Source of the DNA: Pseudomonas fluorescens
Lineage (GTDB): Bacteria > Pseudomonadota > Gammaproteobacteria > Pseudomonadales > Pseudomonadaceae
NCBI RefSeq assembly: GCF_019212185.1
Contig: NZ_CP078138.1
Location: 3,640,501 to 3,704,500 of the forward strand
Length of the DNA: 64,000 nt
Direction: 5' to 3'
The translations under genes were made by a program, and so were the position numbers. A model generated the notes under the pieces. That model was not told the DNA's origin. It made no database searches and saw nothing but the letters and a program-made list of their open reading frames with translations. Shown piece by piece: positions 8,446 to 17,839 of this stretch (the stretch's first letter is position 1; the number at the start of each line of letters is the position of its first letter).

Positions 8446-9858
8446 TTAGCCAAGGGTGTTCAGGCACACCACCTTGGGCTGGGTCATCTCCTCATAAGCG
8501 AAGCGCACGCCTTCGCGGCCGAGGCTGCCGTACTTCGAACCACCAAACGGCATCGCATCGAAACGGTAGTCGGACGAGTCATTGATCATCACCCCGCCCG
8601 CCTCGATCTGCCGCGCCGCGCGCAAGGCGGTGTCGAGGTTGCCGGTGAAGATCCCGGCGTGCAGGCTGTATTCCGGCTCGTTGGCCAGGGCGATCGCCTG
8701 CTCGAAGCTGTCGAACGGCTGCAGCACCACGACCGGAGCGAACACCTCATGGCGCCACAAACGGCTGGCATGATTGACGTTCTCCAGCACGGTCGCCGAG
8801 TAGCACGAACCCTGACGCTGGTGACCGCACAGCAGCGTGGCACCTTCACGGATCGCTTCGTCGACCACATTCTCGGCATTCTGCGCGGCCTGCACGCTGA
8901 TCATCGGACCGATATCAGTGCCGGCCAGCGCCGGATTGCCGGCCACCAGCGCGGCGGCCTGGCGCACAAAACCCTCGCGGAACGCCTCGTACACCGAGGC
9001 CTGGACCAGCAGCCGCTGGGTGCCGATGCAGTTCTGCCCCGCCGCCCAGAAGGCCCCGGAGACGCAACTGTCGATGGCCGCCGGCAAGTCGCAGTCACCC
9101 ATGACGATCACCGGGGCGTTGCCGCCGAGGTCCATTGCCAGCTTCTTCAAGCCGGCGGTGCGGGCGATCTGTTCGCCGGTGACGAAGCCGCCGGTGAAGG
9201 AAATCATTCGCACCTCACGGGCCGCCACCAGCGCCTTGCCCAGTTCCGCGCCACCGGTGGCAACGGTCACCACCGACTCCGGCAACCCGGCCTGCACCAG
9301 GTAGGACACCAGGCGCAGGGCCGACAACGGCGCCAGTTCCGAAGGCTTGAGGATCACCGCATTACCGCCGGCAATCGCCGGGCCGAGCTTGTGCGCCACC
9401 AGGTTCAGCGGATCGTTGTACGGCGTGATCGCCACGATCAAGCCCAACGGCTCACGGGTGAACCAGCCCTGGCGCGATTCCGAGCCTTCGTAGGCATCGA
9501 ACGGCACGACCTCGCCGGCGTTGCGCTTGGCCTCTTCAGCCGACAATTTCAGGGTGTTGACGCAGCGTTTGACCTCCTTCTGCGCCTGCACCAGGGTCTT
9601 GCCGGCTTCGTCGACAATCAGTTGGGCGAACACCCGGGCGTCGCGCTCGATGTCCAGCGCGGCCTGCTCGAGGATTCGCGCCCGGCGATGACGCGGCAGG
9701 CCGGCACACAGCCGCGCACCCTGGCGGCCCTGCTCGAGCAGTTGCGGGACCTGGGTCGCACAGACCTGGTCGACACGGCCAATGACGCTGCCGTCAAACG
9801 GGTTGAATACGTCGATTTGTGGCTCGACGACCGCCAGGGCCAGACGCGATACGTTCAC
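8446..9858 (-). CDS. NAD-dependent aldehyde dehydrogenase, probable aspartate-semialdehyde oxidase
   Basis: A 470-residue ALDH-superfamily enzyme. The best start is a GTG ([14 protein letters not shown]) four bases after the stop of homoserine dehydrogenase; the longer frame upstream reads through that gene's end. [11 protein letters not shown] and [13 protein letters not shown] match the cofactor site, and the catalytic cysteine lies in [12 protein letters not shown]. The usual general-base glutamate of the LGG motif is aspartate here ([10 protein letters not shown]). Translational coupling to homoserine dehydrogenase suggests that it oxidises aspartate semialdehyde to aspartate without phosphorylation; phosphonoacetaldehyde-type dehydrogenases are the nearest named relatives by eye. 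Confidence 0.85.
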   Translation of the reverse strand: MNVSRLALAVVEPQIDVFNPFDGSVIGRVDQVCATQVPQLLEQGRQGARLCAGLPRHRRARILEQAALDIERDARVFAQLIVDEAGKTLVQAQKEVKRCVNTLKLSAEEAKRNAGEVVPFDAYEGSESRQGWFTREPLGLIVAITPYNDPLNLVAHKLGPAIAGGNAVILKPSELAPLSALRLVSYLVQAGLPESVVTVATGGAELGKALVAAREVRMISFTGGFVTGEQIARTAGLKKLAMDLGGNAPVIVMGDCDLPAAIDSCVSGAFWAAGQNCIGTQRLLVQASVYEAFREGFVRQAAALVAGNPALAGTDIGPMISVQAAQNAENVVDEAIREGATLLCGHQRQGSCYSATVLENVNHASRLWRHEVFAPVVVLQPFDSFEQAIALANEPEYSLHAGIFTGNLDTALRAARQIEAGGVMINDSSDYRFDAMPFGGSKYGSLGREGVRFAYEEMTQPKVVCLNTLG

Positions 9859-9862
9859 AGGC

Positions 9863-10912
9863 TTACTCCAGGGCAGAGGCAACGGTGTTGTGCAGGCTGA
9901 TGATGTCGGACAACAGCGCATAGGCCGTTTCAGTGCGCCCGGCGCCTGGGCCCGAGACGGTCACCGCGCCGAGCAGGCCGGTGTTGAACGACACGGCATT
10001 GATCGCCCCGCTGATCCCTGCCAGTGGATGGGCATTGGGCAACAAGCGTGGTTCGACGCTGGCGTTGATCGAGCCGTCGGCGTTGCGCGAGGCGGCACCG
10101 ATCAGCTTCCAGCGGGCACCGTCGGCGCGGGCATGGTCGATGTCGGCCAGGGTCAGGGCGCTGATGCCACGGCAGCTGACATCGTTGATGCTGAGCTTGG
10201 CGTCGAGCAGTTCGTTGGCGAGGATCACCACTTTCAGGCGTACGTCATAGCCATCGACGTCGGCGCTTGGATCGGCTTCGGCGTACCCCAACTCTTGTGC
10301 TTCGCGCACTGCCTCGGCAAACGCCAGGCCGCTTTCCATGCGGGTCAGGACGAAGTTCGAGGTGCCATTGAGAATGCCCTCGAAACCACTCATCTCGCTG
10401 CCGGCCAGGGTCTGCTTGGCCAGGCGGATCACCGGGGTGCCACTCATCACTGCGCCTTCGTATTCGAAGGCCACGTTGTTGCGGCGCGCCAGGGTCTTGA
10501 GTTCATCGGCATGCAGGGCAATCGGGCCCTTGTTGGTGGTGACCACATGCTTGCCCGCTTCCAGCGCCCAACGGCAGAAGGTGGTGGCCGGCTCGCCGTC
10601 GACCGGGTTGGTGAAGGTCGCTTCGGCAATAATGTCGGCGCCGGATTCCTTGATCACCGCTTCATTCAGTGCTTCGGCATGACCGCCCGGCAACTGCGCG
10701 AATGCCCCTTTGGCCGCTGGCAGGCTGGCCAGTTGCGCGGCGTCGAGACCGTCGCGGCCGATGATCGAGCCGAGGAACAGATCGGTCACGCCGACGATTT
10801 TCAAGGTCAAACCGAGCTCGGTTTTCCACTGTTGATTACGCTCGGCAATCAACTGCGCCAAGGCACGGTTGACACCACCAAAGCCGACCAGCGCGAGTTT
10901 ATATTCAGTCAT
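9863..10912 (-). CDS. Homoserine dehydrogenase, short form without ACT domain
   Basis: A 349-residue NAD(P)-dependent homoserine dehydrogenase. The Rossmann start [16 protein letters not shown], the [10 protein letters not shown] substrate segment and [21 protein letters not shown] carrying the catalytic aspartate/lysine are all present. The usual Pseudomonas biosynthetic enzyme has a C-terminal ACT regulatory domain of about 80-90 residues; this protein stops before it, so it would escape threonine feedback. That and the coupled aldehyde dehydrogenase suggest a catabolic role, oxidising homoserine to aspartate semialdehyde, rather than threonine synthesis. Family is certain; direction is inferred. 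Confidence 0.9.
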   Translation of the reverse strand: MTEYKLALVGFGGVNRALAQLIAERNQQWKTELGLTLKIVGVTDLFLGSIIGRDGLDAAQLASLPAAKGAFAQLPGGHAEALNEAVIKESGADIIAEATFTNPVDGEPATTFCRWALEAGKHVVTTNKGPIALHADELKTLARRNNVAFEYEGAVMSGTPVIRLAKQTLAGSEMSGFEGILNGTSNFVLTRMESGLAFAEAVREAQELGYAEADPSADVDGYDVRLKVVILANELLDAKLSINDVSCRGISALTLADIDHARADGARWKLIGAASRNADGSINASVEPRLLPNAHPLAGISGAINAVSFNTGLLGAVTVSGPGAGRTETAYALLSDIISLHNTVASALE

Positions 10913-11036
10913 TGTTATAGGCCCTTGATCCAGGTGAGTGGGTTGTTGGGCACTAGGTTAGGTGTGGGGGGCGGGCAGTGAAATAGGCCAATTTGCTTCA
11001 TTTATTGAGCGTTTTGACCAGTGCCTGCGGCCACAG

Positions 11037-11160
11037 ATTGCCTCCTGTTGGAGCCGCCCGGGCGGCGTTCCGCTGCTCGCGATGGTCGTTAACGATAACG
11101 CGCCCAACCTGACACCCCGCAGCGGTCTCAGGTTGGGCGCGAGCAGGCTGGCTCCTACAA
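11037..11160. repeat. REP-type repeat cluster in the 300-base gap upstream of homoserine dehydrogenase
   Basis: Diverged copies TTGGAGCCGCCCGGGCGG and GCGAGCAGGCTGGCTCCTAC surround a short palindrome-like segment (GGTCGTTAACGATAACGC) and an inverted pair CGCCCAACCTGA / TCAGGTTGGGCG. Apart from these repeats and the presumed promoter of the dehydrogenase operon, nothing coding is seen in this gap. Confidence 0.7.
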
Positions 11161-11212
11161 GGTTCTGCGCCAAATGCACACCTGCGTTCGGCGCTACATG
11201 GCTATGGGCTGT

Positions 11213-11650
11213 CTACACCACCGACGACAACACAAACGAGGTCACGGTGTTTTCCACCCCCGGCAGGGCCGAGATCTGGTTCCACACCCGGTGCACGCGT
11301 TCCGGGGTCGCGGCGCCGACGCGCAGCATCAGGTCGAATTCGCCGCTCATGACATCGCACTGGATGACTTCCGGCATCGCCCGCAACGCCTGCAGGACTT
11401 CAGCGCCGCGCATGCGGTCGTAGCGGTAGACGAAGATCACCGCATTGATCTGCGAACTGCCGTCGAGGCCCTCGCCGGTGCGTACCGTGTAGCCCTGGAT
11501 CGCGCCGTCGCGCTCCAGGCGTTCGATGCGTTGGCGCACGGCGTTGCGCGACAGGTTGACCTTGGCCGCCAGCTCGGCATGGGCGGCGCGGGCGTTTAGT
11601 CGCAGTTCGGCGATGATTCGCTCGTCCAGCGGATCGAGAATGCGCTTCAT
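11213..11650 (-). CDS. Lrp/AsnC-family regulator
   Basis: A 145-residue Lrp-type protein. The N-terminal HTH is LDERIIAELRLNARAAHAEL plus LSRNAVRQRIERLERDGAIQGYTVR, followed by the RAM ligand-binding half (AVIFVYRYDR, CDVMSGEFDLMLRV). The start codon overlaps the stop of the threonine-synthase-like gene (ATGA), so they are translated together. It likely senses an amino acid relevant to the locus and controls the neighbouring homoserine/aspartate genes. The direct ligand is unknown. Confidence 0.9.
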   Translation of the reverse strand: MKRILDPLDERIIAELRLNARAAHAELAAKVNLSRNAVRQRIERLERDGAIQGYTVRTGEGLDGSSQINAVIFVYRYDRMRGAEVLQALRAMPEVIQCDVMSGEFDLMLRVGAATPERVHRVWNQISALPGVENTVTSFVLSSVV

Positions 11651-13041
11651 GTCGCCTCCTTTTGCAGTGCCTGCAAACGTTGCCGAATCGCCGCCAAATC
11701 ATCGGCTTCGATGCCAGACAGCCGCGACCCGCATGGCTGCAGCTCATCATCCCCGACCGGTGCAACAGCAATCCCCAATTCGGCCAACAACCGCGCCGAC
11801 TTGCCGGGCGCAATCTCGCCCAGGGTCACCATCGGCGCCACCAGGCTGCGCCGATACAAGCGTGCCGCAAGCACCCCGGTGGCGGTGTGCGGGTCGATCA
11901 CATAGCCGGTGTCACGGTGCAGCGAAGTGATTTCCTCAACCGTCTCGGCATCGCTCACCGAGTAGGAATCGATGATCATCCGCGCCTGCAACCAGCACTC
12001 GTTGGCCATGCTCATCTCGCCCGTGACCTCGAAGCGCTCCATCAGCGCCCGCACCGCATCGCCGTCATGCCCATACAGCTCCCAGAGGAACCGTTCGAGG
12101 TTGGAGAAGATCGACAGGTCCATGGCCGGCGACAAGGTGCTGTTGGCCTGCCCGCGAGAGTAGTGATTCTTCAGGAACAGCTGATGCAGGGCGTCATTGC
12201 GATTGGTCGCGACGATCATCTGAGTGATCGGCAAGCCCATCTTCTCGGCGATATAGCCGGCATACACCTGGGCGAAACTCGCTGCCGGCACGCTGAAACC
12301 AATGGGGCGCTGCCCTCCCCCCAACTGCAACACCGCGTGGAAATAGAACACCAGGTGCGCCAGCACGCTGACCCAGTTGCTCGAGTTGAAACTGACCGCC
12401 TCATACTCGGCGCACGGCCAGTCTCGGAACACTTCGGTGACCAGGGTCTGGCACTGGTCGAAGCTGCCATTGAGCGCCAGGCGATGCACCCGCTGCTGAT
12501 CCACCGCCTGCAACTGCTGCCACTGCTGCGGCGCGATGCCCGTCTGCGGATAGACCAGCACCAGCTCGGCGTCCTCACAATCCTTGAACGCCTCGATCGC
12601 CGCCAGCCCGGTATCGCCATTGGTAGCGCCGAGCACCAGGGCGCGACGCTGGCGTTTGCGCAAAAAGTACTGCACCAGTTGCGCTTGCAACTGAGCGGCA
12701 AAATCCTTGGAAGACCGGGTCGGGCCATGGAACAGTTCCAGCACCCACTCATTACGGTCGACCTGATGCAACGGCGCCACCGAACGGTGGCTGAAAGAGC
12801 TGCAGGCGGCCTTGAGCAGCTCGCGCAAATCGCCCTCGGGAATCGCTTCGCCGACAAACCGGCTGATCACCCGCCAGGCCAGTTCGTCATAGGCCAGGGT
12901 CGACCAGTTGGCGATCTCCTGCGGGCTGAAACGCGGCAGCTCGACCGGCACAAACAAACCGCCGTCGGCGGCGATGGCGGACAACACCACCTGTTCGAAA
13001 TCGGCGCTGATTGCAGAACTGCGGGTACTCACATAACGCAT
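11647..13041 (-). CDS. Diverged threonine-synthase-like PLP enzyme
   Basis: A 464-residue protein colinear with bacterial threonine synthase: MRYVSTR start, ADGGLFVP, ELFHGPTRSSKDFAAQ with the PLP lysine near residue 112, GATNGDTGLAAIE phosphate loop and ATNRNDALH. The start at MRYVSTR is the family start; the frame extends 19 codons further upstream without support. Compared with the housekeeping form several active-site neighbours differ: LAF before the lysine is RSS, and SGDTG is NGDTG. No homoserine kinase is nearby, so it may act on another gamma-substituted homoserine or on vinylglycine. It is coupled to the Lrp gene. Confidence 0.8.
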   Translation of the reverse strand: MRYVSTRSSAISADFEQVVLSAIAADGGLFVPVELPRFSPQEIANWSTLAYDELAWRVISRFVGEAIPEGDLRELLKAACSSFSHRSVAPLHQVDRNEWVLELFHGPTRSSKDFAAQLQAQLVQYFLRKRQRRALVLGATNGDTGLAAIEAFKDCEDAELVLVYPQTGIAPQQWQQLQAVDQQRVHRLALNGSFDQCQTLVTEVFRDWPCAEYEAVSFNSSNWVSVLAHLVFYFHAVLQLGGGQRPIGFSVPAASFAQVYAGYIAEKMGLPITQMIVATNRNDALHQLFLKNHYSRGQANSTLSPAMDLSIFSNLERFLWELYGHDGDAVRALMERFEVTGEMSMANECWLQARMIIDSYSVSDAETVEEITSLHRDTGYVIDPHTATGVLAARLYRRSLVAPMVTLGEIAPGKSARLLAELGIAVAPVGDDELQPCGSRLSGIEADDLAAIRQRLQALQKEAT

Positions 13042-13057
13042 GTTGGGCTCCGGCCAT

Positions 13058-13948
13058 TTATTTGAAGCGGTGGGCCTGTTCGACCAACCAGGTGGCAAAC
13101 ATCACGGCGTCGGGGTGCTGGTCGGCGCCAGCCCCGCGCACCAGGTAAAACGATTCGCTGGCCTCGATGCGCTGCTGGAACGGCTCGACCAGCCGCCCTT
13201 CGCGCAGCAACTCGACCACCATCGACGAACGCGCCAGGGCAATCCCCTGCCCCAGCTCGGCCATGCGCAAGGTGGAAATCAGGGTGTCGAACTGCATGCC
13301 GCTTGAGGGGTCGACACCCTGGGCACCGACCATATTTGCCCAGTAGCCCCAGCCCTCTTCATAACCCAACACGTGCAGCAGCCGATGCTGGGCCACATCG
13401 CTGGGCTCCTTGATCGGCGAGCGGGCCATCAGCGCCGGCGAGCAGACCGGCACCAGGCTGTCCCAGGTCAGGCGCTGCGCGACCAGCCCGGGCCACTGTC
13501 CATGACCCCAGCGAATTTCCATGTCGTCTTCGCCGTCCAGCTCCTTGACCCAGATATTGCTGATGTAGCGGATATCCACCTGCGGATGGGCCTGCTGGAA
13601 GCTCACCAGCTTCGGCGCCAGCCAGTGCACGAAGAACGACAAACTGCCGCGCACCTTGATCGGCCGCCGCTGGTGCTGGCCGAAAATCTCGTTGGTGCCC
13701 ACCGCCAGCCGGGTGATCGCGTCCTGTACCACCGGCAGGTAGGACTGGCCTTCCTCGGTCAGCGCCAGGCCCCGGGCCAGGCGCTTGAACAGCGCCACGC
13801 CGAGGTGGCTTTCCAGCTGGCGGATCTGCTGGCTGACCGCGCCCTGGGTCAGGAACAGCTCGTCGGCGGCGTGGGTGAAGTTGAGGTTGCGGGCCGAGAC
13901 CTCGAAGGCGCGTAGCCAGTTGAGTGGGGGGAGCGGTTTTTGCTTCAT
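13058..13948 (-). CDS. LysR-family regulator, GcvA-like
   Basis: A 296-residue LysR protein starting MKQKPLPPLNWLRAFEV. The HTH reads NLNFTHAADELFLTQGAVSQ, the usual GcvA/AmpR-type helix pair, and the effector domain is full length (PIKVRGSLSFFVHWLAPKL onward). The frame continues upstream of this ATG through a REP repeat, which is not credible coding. It lies between the permease and the threonine-synthase-like gene on the same strand and is a likely local activator of the permease/lyase/homoserine genes. Confidence 0.88.
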   Translation of the reverse strand: MKQKPLPPLNWLRAFEVSARNLNFTHAADELFLTQGAVSQQIRQLESHLGVALFKRLARGLALTEEGQSYLPVVQDAITRLAVGTNEIFGQHQRRPIKVRGSLSFFVHWLAPKLVSFQQAHPQVDIRYISNIWVKELDGEDDMEIRWGHGQWPGLVAQRLTWDSLVPVCSPALMARSPIKEPSDVAQHRLLHVLGYEEGWGYWANMVGAQGVDPSSGMQFDTLISTLRMAELGQGIALARSSMVVELLREGRLVEPFQQRIEASESFYLVRGAGADQHPDAVMFATWLVEQAHRFK

Positions 13949-13974
13949 GGGTTGGGGCTCGGGGGGCGGTAGTT

Positions 13975-14036
13975 GTAGGAGCGAGAGAGGTGTGGTGCTC
14001 TCAAGTTTTTTTCGCGAGCAGGCTCGCTCCCACAGG
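13975..14036. repeat. REP-type inverted repeat pair
   Basis: TTGTAGGAGCGAGAGAGG on the left faces TTCGCGAGCAGGCTCGCTCC on the right across a short T-rich spacer. It fills the gap between the permease stop and the LysR start. Confidence 0.75.
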
Positions 14037-14055
14037 GGAACCGGGACCGCCTCGT

Positions 14056-15480
14056 TTACACCACCGGGGCCAGGGACAAGCGGCGCTCGCGGCTTTTGCG
14101 GGTAATGTAATACACGAAGTAGCACCAGGCGATGAAAGGCAAGCCGAAGTACAGGGCGACGCGCTGCTCGGGGTCGAAGGCGATGCCGACGCAAGCCAGG
14201 CTGCAGCACACCAACGCGCCCAGCGGCACCCATGGATAACCACGGACGCGGAACTTCAGGTCGTTGATGTCACCGCCGTTGGCCACGTAGTGCCGGCGGA
14301 AGGCGATCTGGCTGGCGGCGATGCTCATCCACACCACGACCACCGCGAGGCCGGAAATCGACACCAGCGCCAGGTAGATGGTGTCGGCGGCGAACACGCT
14401 GCTGAGCAAGGACGCGGCACCACCGGCCATGCTGACAATGATCGCGTTCAGCGGTGTACCCATGCGGGTCAGGGCCGAGAACTGCTTGGGCAAGTGCCCC
14501 TGATCGCTGAGGGTCCAGAGCATCCGCGAGGCCGCATAGAGACCGGAGTTGGCCGCCGACAACAGCGCGGTGATGATCACGAAGTTCATGATGTCCGCTG
14601 AGTACGGGATGCCGATATAGGTGAACACCGTGACGAACGGACTCTCCACCAGACCGGCCTGCTCGCGAGGCAACAGGGTCGCCAGGACGAAGATAGTGCC
14701 GACAAAGAAGATCGCCAGGCGCAGCACCGTGGTGCGGATCGCCCGGGGCACGTTGCGTTGCGGGTCCTTGGTTTCACCGGCGGCAATGCCGATCAGTTCG
14801 GTGCCGGAGAAGGCAAAGGCCACCGCCAGCAGGGTCATGGCGATCGGCATGAAGCCGGTGGGGAACAGCCCTTCGCGGGTGAAGTTGCCGAGGCCGATGC
14901 TGTGCGCCTGTTCGATGTTCAACAAGCCGAGAATCGCCCCGCCGCCGATCATCAGGAACACGATCACCGTCACCACCTTAATCAGCGACAACCAGAACTC
15001 GGTCTCGGCAAACAGTCGAACCGAGATCACGTTGGTGAGGAACACCACGCCGGCAAACATCGCGCTCCAGATCCACACCGGGGTGTCGGGGAACCAGCGG
15101 GTCATGAGGATCCCGGCGGCGGTGAATTCCGAGCCGATGGCCACGGTCCAGGTCAGCCAGTACAACCAGGCCACGGTGTAGCCGGTGCCAGGGCCGAGAA
15201 AGCGGGTGGCGTAGGTGCTGAAGGAACCGGTCTCGGGCATCTGCACCGCCAGTTCGCCGAGGCACATCATCACCATGTACACCATCAGCGCGCCGATGAT
15301 GTAGGCGATCACCGCGCCCATCGGCCCGGCCTGGTTGACGGTGTAGCCGGAGGTGAGGAACAGCCCGGTGCCGATCACGCCGCCGAGGGCGAGCATGACA
15401 ATATGCCGGGTCTGCATTTCCTGTTTGAATCCGGAACGCGGATTGAGTTGTTGTTCTTGTCTGGACATGGTTGTTCTCAT
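14056..15480 (-). CDS. Amino-acid permease of the APC/AAT family
   Basis: A 474-residue inner-membrane transporter with about twelve hydrophobic segments. The diagnostic first helix is [20 protein letters not shown], with [17 protein letters not shown] and [20 protein letters not shown] later. The GGDINDL loop near residue 410 resembles S-methylmethionine and related permeases. Its position between the gamma-synthase-family enzyme and the LysR regulator suggests that it imports that enzyme's substrate (a methionine-, homoserine- or canavanine-like amino acid). The alternative start MSRQEQQL four codons in is equally possible. Confidence 0.88.
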   Translation of the reverse strand: MRTTMSRQEQQLNPRSGFKQEMQTRHIVMLALGGVIGTGLFLTSGYTVNQAGPMGAVIAYIIGALMVYMVMMCLGELAVQMPETGSFSTYATRFLGPGTGYTVAWLYWLTWTVAIGSEFTAAGILMTRWFPDTPVWIWSAMFAGVVFLTNVISVRLFAETEFWLSLIKVVTVIVFLMIGGGAILGLLNIEQAHSIGLGNFTREGLFPTGFMPIAMTLLAVAFAFSGTELIGIAAGETKDPQRNVPRAIRTTVLRLAIFFVGTIFVLATLLPREQAGLVESPFVTVFTYIGIPYSADIMNFVIITALLSAANSGLYAASRMLWTLSDQGHLPKQFSALTRMGTPLNAIIVSMAGGAASLLSSVFAADTIYLALVSISGLAVVVVWMSIAASQIAFRRHYVANGGDINDLKFRVRGYPWVPLGALVCCSLACVGIAFDPEQRVALYFGLPFIAWCYFVYYITRKSRERRLSLAPVV

Positions 15481-15570
15481 GAAAGTAGTTAGGGCACGCG
15501 TCTGCGCGAGTTACCTGGCAGAGGAAAAACAGGTCGCCGCTACGTTTTATTGTTATCGCTCTTCATGAAG

Positions 15571-15595
15571 TCCCACGGCGGGAGGTGCCGTGGGA
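15571..15595. other. Intergenic hairpin
   Basis: Perfect nine-base inverted repeat TCCCACGGC / GCCGTGGGA with a seven-base loop, between the lyase stop and the permease start. It lacks a T-run on either side, so it is probably an mRNA-stabilising or processing structure rather than an intrinsic terminator. Confidence 0.5.
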
Positions 15596-15610
15596 TGGGG
15601 GACGCCGGGG

Positions 15611-16888
15611 TCAGCCTGCGGTCTCGGGGCAAGGCTGCTGGACGGCGGACCGGGTGACGGCCGAGGCTTGCGGTTCGCGCGAGCGGCGGACAAAAGCAAA
15701 GGCTTGTTGCAGGTCTTCGAGCAGGTCGTCGGTGTCTTCGATGCCAACCGAGACCCGCACCAACCCTTCGGAAATCCCCAGGGCCTGACGCTCCTCCAGG
15801 GTGTTCTCGACGTGACTGGTGGTGCGCGCCGGGCCGTAGATGGTTTCCACCGCACCGAGATTGCCCGCACAGTGGGCATAACGCAGACGCGGCAGCAGCA
15901 GCTTGACCGTGTCCATGCCCCCCACCAGCACAAAGCTGACGATGGCGCCGAAACCGCGCATCTGCGCGCAGGCAATCGTATGGTTCGGATGGCTCGCCAG
16001 CCCCGGATAATTCACCGATTCCACCAGCGGCTCGGTGCACAGGAAATCCGCCAGGGCGCGCGCGCTGTGCTGCTGCTGACGCATGCGCAGCACCAGGGTT
16101 TTCATCCCGCGAATAATCATGAACGCCGAGAACGGATCGAGGGCCGCGCCGTTGATTTCCCGGTAGTGCCGCACCTCGGCCATCAAGGCTTCGCTGCCGC
16201 AGACCAGACCACCCAACACGTCGCCGTGACCGCTGAGGAATTTGGTCGCGCTGTGAATCACCACGTCCACGCCGAGCGCCAGCGGGTTCTGGTTCAGTGG
16301 TGTGGCGAAGGTATTGTCCGCCACCACCAGCGCGCCGACGCGCTTGGCCGCCGTCACCAGACGCTGGATGTCGAGAATCTTCAGGGTCGGGTTGGTCGGA
16401 GTTTCCAGGTACAGCACCTTGCAACCCTTGGCGATCTCGGCCTCGATCTGCTCGTGATCGAAGGTCTCGCACAAGGTCACCGCCACGCCCATGCGCGGCA
16501 GGAACTCCTCGAAAATTTTATTGGTGCCGCCGTAGCTGTCGCGGGTCGAAACCACCCGGTCGCCATGCATCAGAAAGGTGTAAAGCACGCTGCTGATCGC
16601 TGCCATGCCGGTGCTGAACGCCACCGCCGACGCAGCCTGTTCCAGCTCGCAAATCTTCGCTTCCAGCACTTCGACTGTCGGATTGCTCATACGGCTGTAG
16701 ATAAAGCCGGGCTCCTTGCCCAGCGCCACGTCGTACCAGTGATCGATGTCGTCGTAGCCGTAGGCCGCACTGGCAACGATCGGCGTCTGCGTCGCGTTAT
16801 ACGGATGGCGCACCTGCTCGCCACCCCACACCACCCGAGTCCCCGCACCGGCATTCGGCAGCCCTGCGCTGTCAGTTTTTTTATTCAT
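15611..16888 (-). CDS. Cystathionine gamma-synthase-family PLP enzyme, candidate canavanine gamma-lyase
   Basis: A 425-residue Cys/Met-metabolism PLP enzyme started at MNKKTDSAGL, the ATG preceded by GAGAAG; the frame opens 13 codons earlier. Landmarks are the YSR phosphate-binding triplet, STGMAAISSVL, and the PLP lysine in VIHSATKFLSGHGD near residue 216. At the site where methionine gamma-lyase has YGCT this protein has YGGT, so it is not a classical MGL. With an amino-acid permease and a homoserine to aspartate pathway nearby, it fits a gamma-elimination enzyme that releases homoserine, such as the published canavanine gamma-lyase of Pseudomonas. Substrate is inference; the family is clear. 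Confidence 0.85.
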   Translation of the reverse strand: MNKKTDSAGLPNAGAGTRVVWGGEQVRHPYNATQTPIVASAAYGYDDIDHWYDVALGKEPGFIYSRMSNPTVEVLEAKICELEQAASAVAFSTGMAAISSVLYTFLMHGDRVVSTRDSYGGTNKIFEEFLPRMGVAVTLCETFDHEQIEAEIAKGCKVLYLETPTNPTLKILDIQRLVTAAKRVGALVVADNTFATPLNQNPLALGVDVVIHSATKFLSGHGDVLGGLVCGSEALMAEVRHYREINGAALDPFSAFMIIRGMKTLVLRMRQQQHSARALADFLCTEPLVESVNYPGLASHPNHTIACAQMRGFGAIVSFVLVGGMDTVKLLLPRLRYAHCAGNLGAVETIYGPARTTSHVENTLEERQALGISEGLVRVSVGIEDTDDLLEDLQQAFAFVRRSREPQASAVTRSAVQQPCPETAG

Positions 16889-17033
16889 GAAGACTTCTCG
16901 CATTGAAGACGGCAAGCGTTGAGTCACTCACCGGGTATGGGGGGCAATATAGGGAAATGCGCGCGGGGGGTGAAACGATGGATCTGTGGTCTGAGGGGTG
17001 GGTTTTTTAATGGCTTGGAGCATCACCTCAAAC

Positions 17034-17205
17034 CTTGTAGGAGCGAGCCTGCTCGCGAAAAACCCACGACCGCCGCGTACATCCAGACAGCGCGCGTTTT
17101 CGTTGACGACCATCGCCAGCAGGCTGGCTCCTACAGGGTTTTGTGTCGACCATAGATCCTGTGGCGCTTACAAAACCCCTGTGGGAGCTGGCCTGCCAGC
17201 GATGA
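17034..17205. repeat. REP repeats in the gap before the sigma-factor gene
   Basis: GTAGGAGCGAGCCTGCTCGC and GCCAGCAGGCTGGCTCCTAC form an inverted pair, followed by a third diverged copy (GTGGGAGCTGGCCTGCCAGC). The roughly 430-base gap between the lyase and sigma-factor genes otherwise holds only the Fur-like site and presumed promoters. Confidence 0.8.
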
Positions 17206-17281
17206 GGCCCTGACATCCGCCATCTACGTGACCTGACACCGCGCATCGCAGGCCATTTGCCTGCAACCCCATCCCCCGAGT

Positions 17282-17302
17282 AGAATGAGATTAATTATCA
17301 AT
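17282..17302 (+). promoter_or_regulatory. Putative Fur box before the ECF sigma gene
   Basis: GAGATTAATTATCAATC is AT-rich within GC-rich surroundings and resembles the GATAAT-type Fur repeats. It lies 20-40 bases upstream of the sigma-factor start, where iron repression of surface-signalling sigma genes usually acts. Confidence 0.5.
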
Positions 17303-17323
17303 CATGTACTTTCCGGGATGCCG

Positions 17324-17839
17324 ATGGTCAGCAACGATTCCCCCGCTACTGCAGACCTCGGGTTGCTCTACCGCACCCACCATTCGTGGCTGCACGGTTG
17401 GCTGAGCCGGCGCACCGGATGCCGCGAGCACGCGGCGGATCTGGCGCAGGACACCTTTGTCCGCCTGCTCAAATCCCGCCAGACAAGCCCTCTGCGTGAG
17501 CCCCGTGCCTACCTGAGCAGCATTGCCCGCGGACTGATGATCGACCAGTACCGCCGACGCGAACTCGAACGGGCCTACCTCGAAAGCGTCGCGCTGCTGC
17601 CGCGCCAGGACGTCCCTTGCGAAGAAAGCCGAATACTGATCCTCGATGCCCTGGAGCGTATCGACCGCATGCTCGACGCCCTCAAGCCACGGGTTCGCCA
17701 GGCCTTCCTGCTGGCCCAGCTTGAGGGCCTGAGCTGCGCGCAAATCGCTACACAACTCGGTGTTTCCGTCTCGACGGTGGAACGCGACCTGGCCAAGGCC
17801 CTGCAACACTGTTATCGCCTGCGCTATGTCGATGCGTGA
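17324..17839 (+). CDS. ECF sigma factor, FecI/iron-starvation type
   Basis: About 171 residues (MVSNDSPATADLGLLYRTHH). Region 2 contains ADLAQDTFVRLL and PRAYLSSIARGLMIDQYRRR; region 4 contains LEGLSCAQIATQLGVSVSTVERDL. Of two close ATGs the second has GGG at a better distance; the track-long frame would begin inside the Fur-like site. It would direct RNA polymerase to the receptor gene downstream when its FecR partner releases it. Its stop lies inside the start of the fecR-like gene (coupled translation). Confidence 0.92.
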   Translation: MVSNDSPATADLGLLYRTHHSWLHGWLSRRTGCREHAADLAQDTFVRLLKSRQTSPLREPRAYLSSIARGLMIDQYRRRELERAYLESVALLPRQDVPCEESRILILDALERIDRMLDALKPRVRQAFLLAQLEGLSCAQIATQLGVSVSTVERDLAKALQHCYRLRYVDA

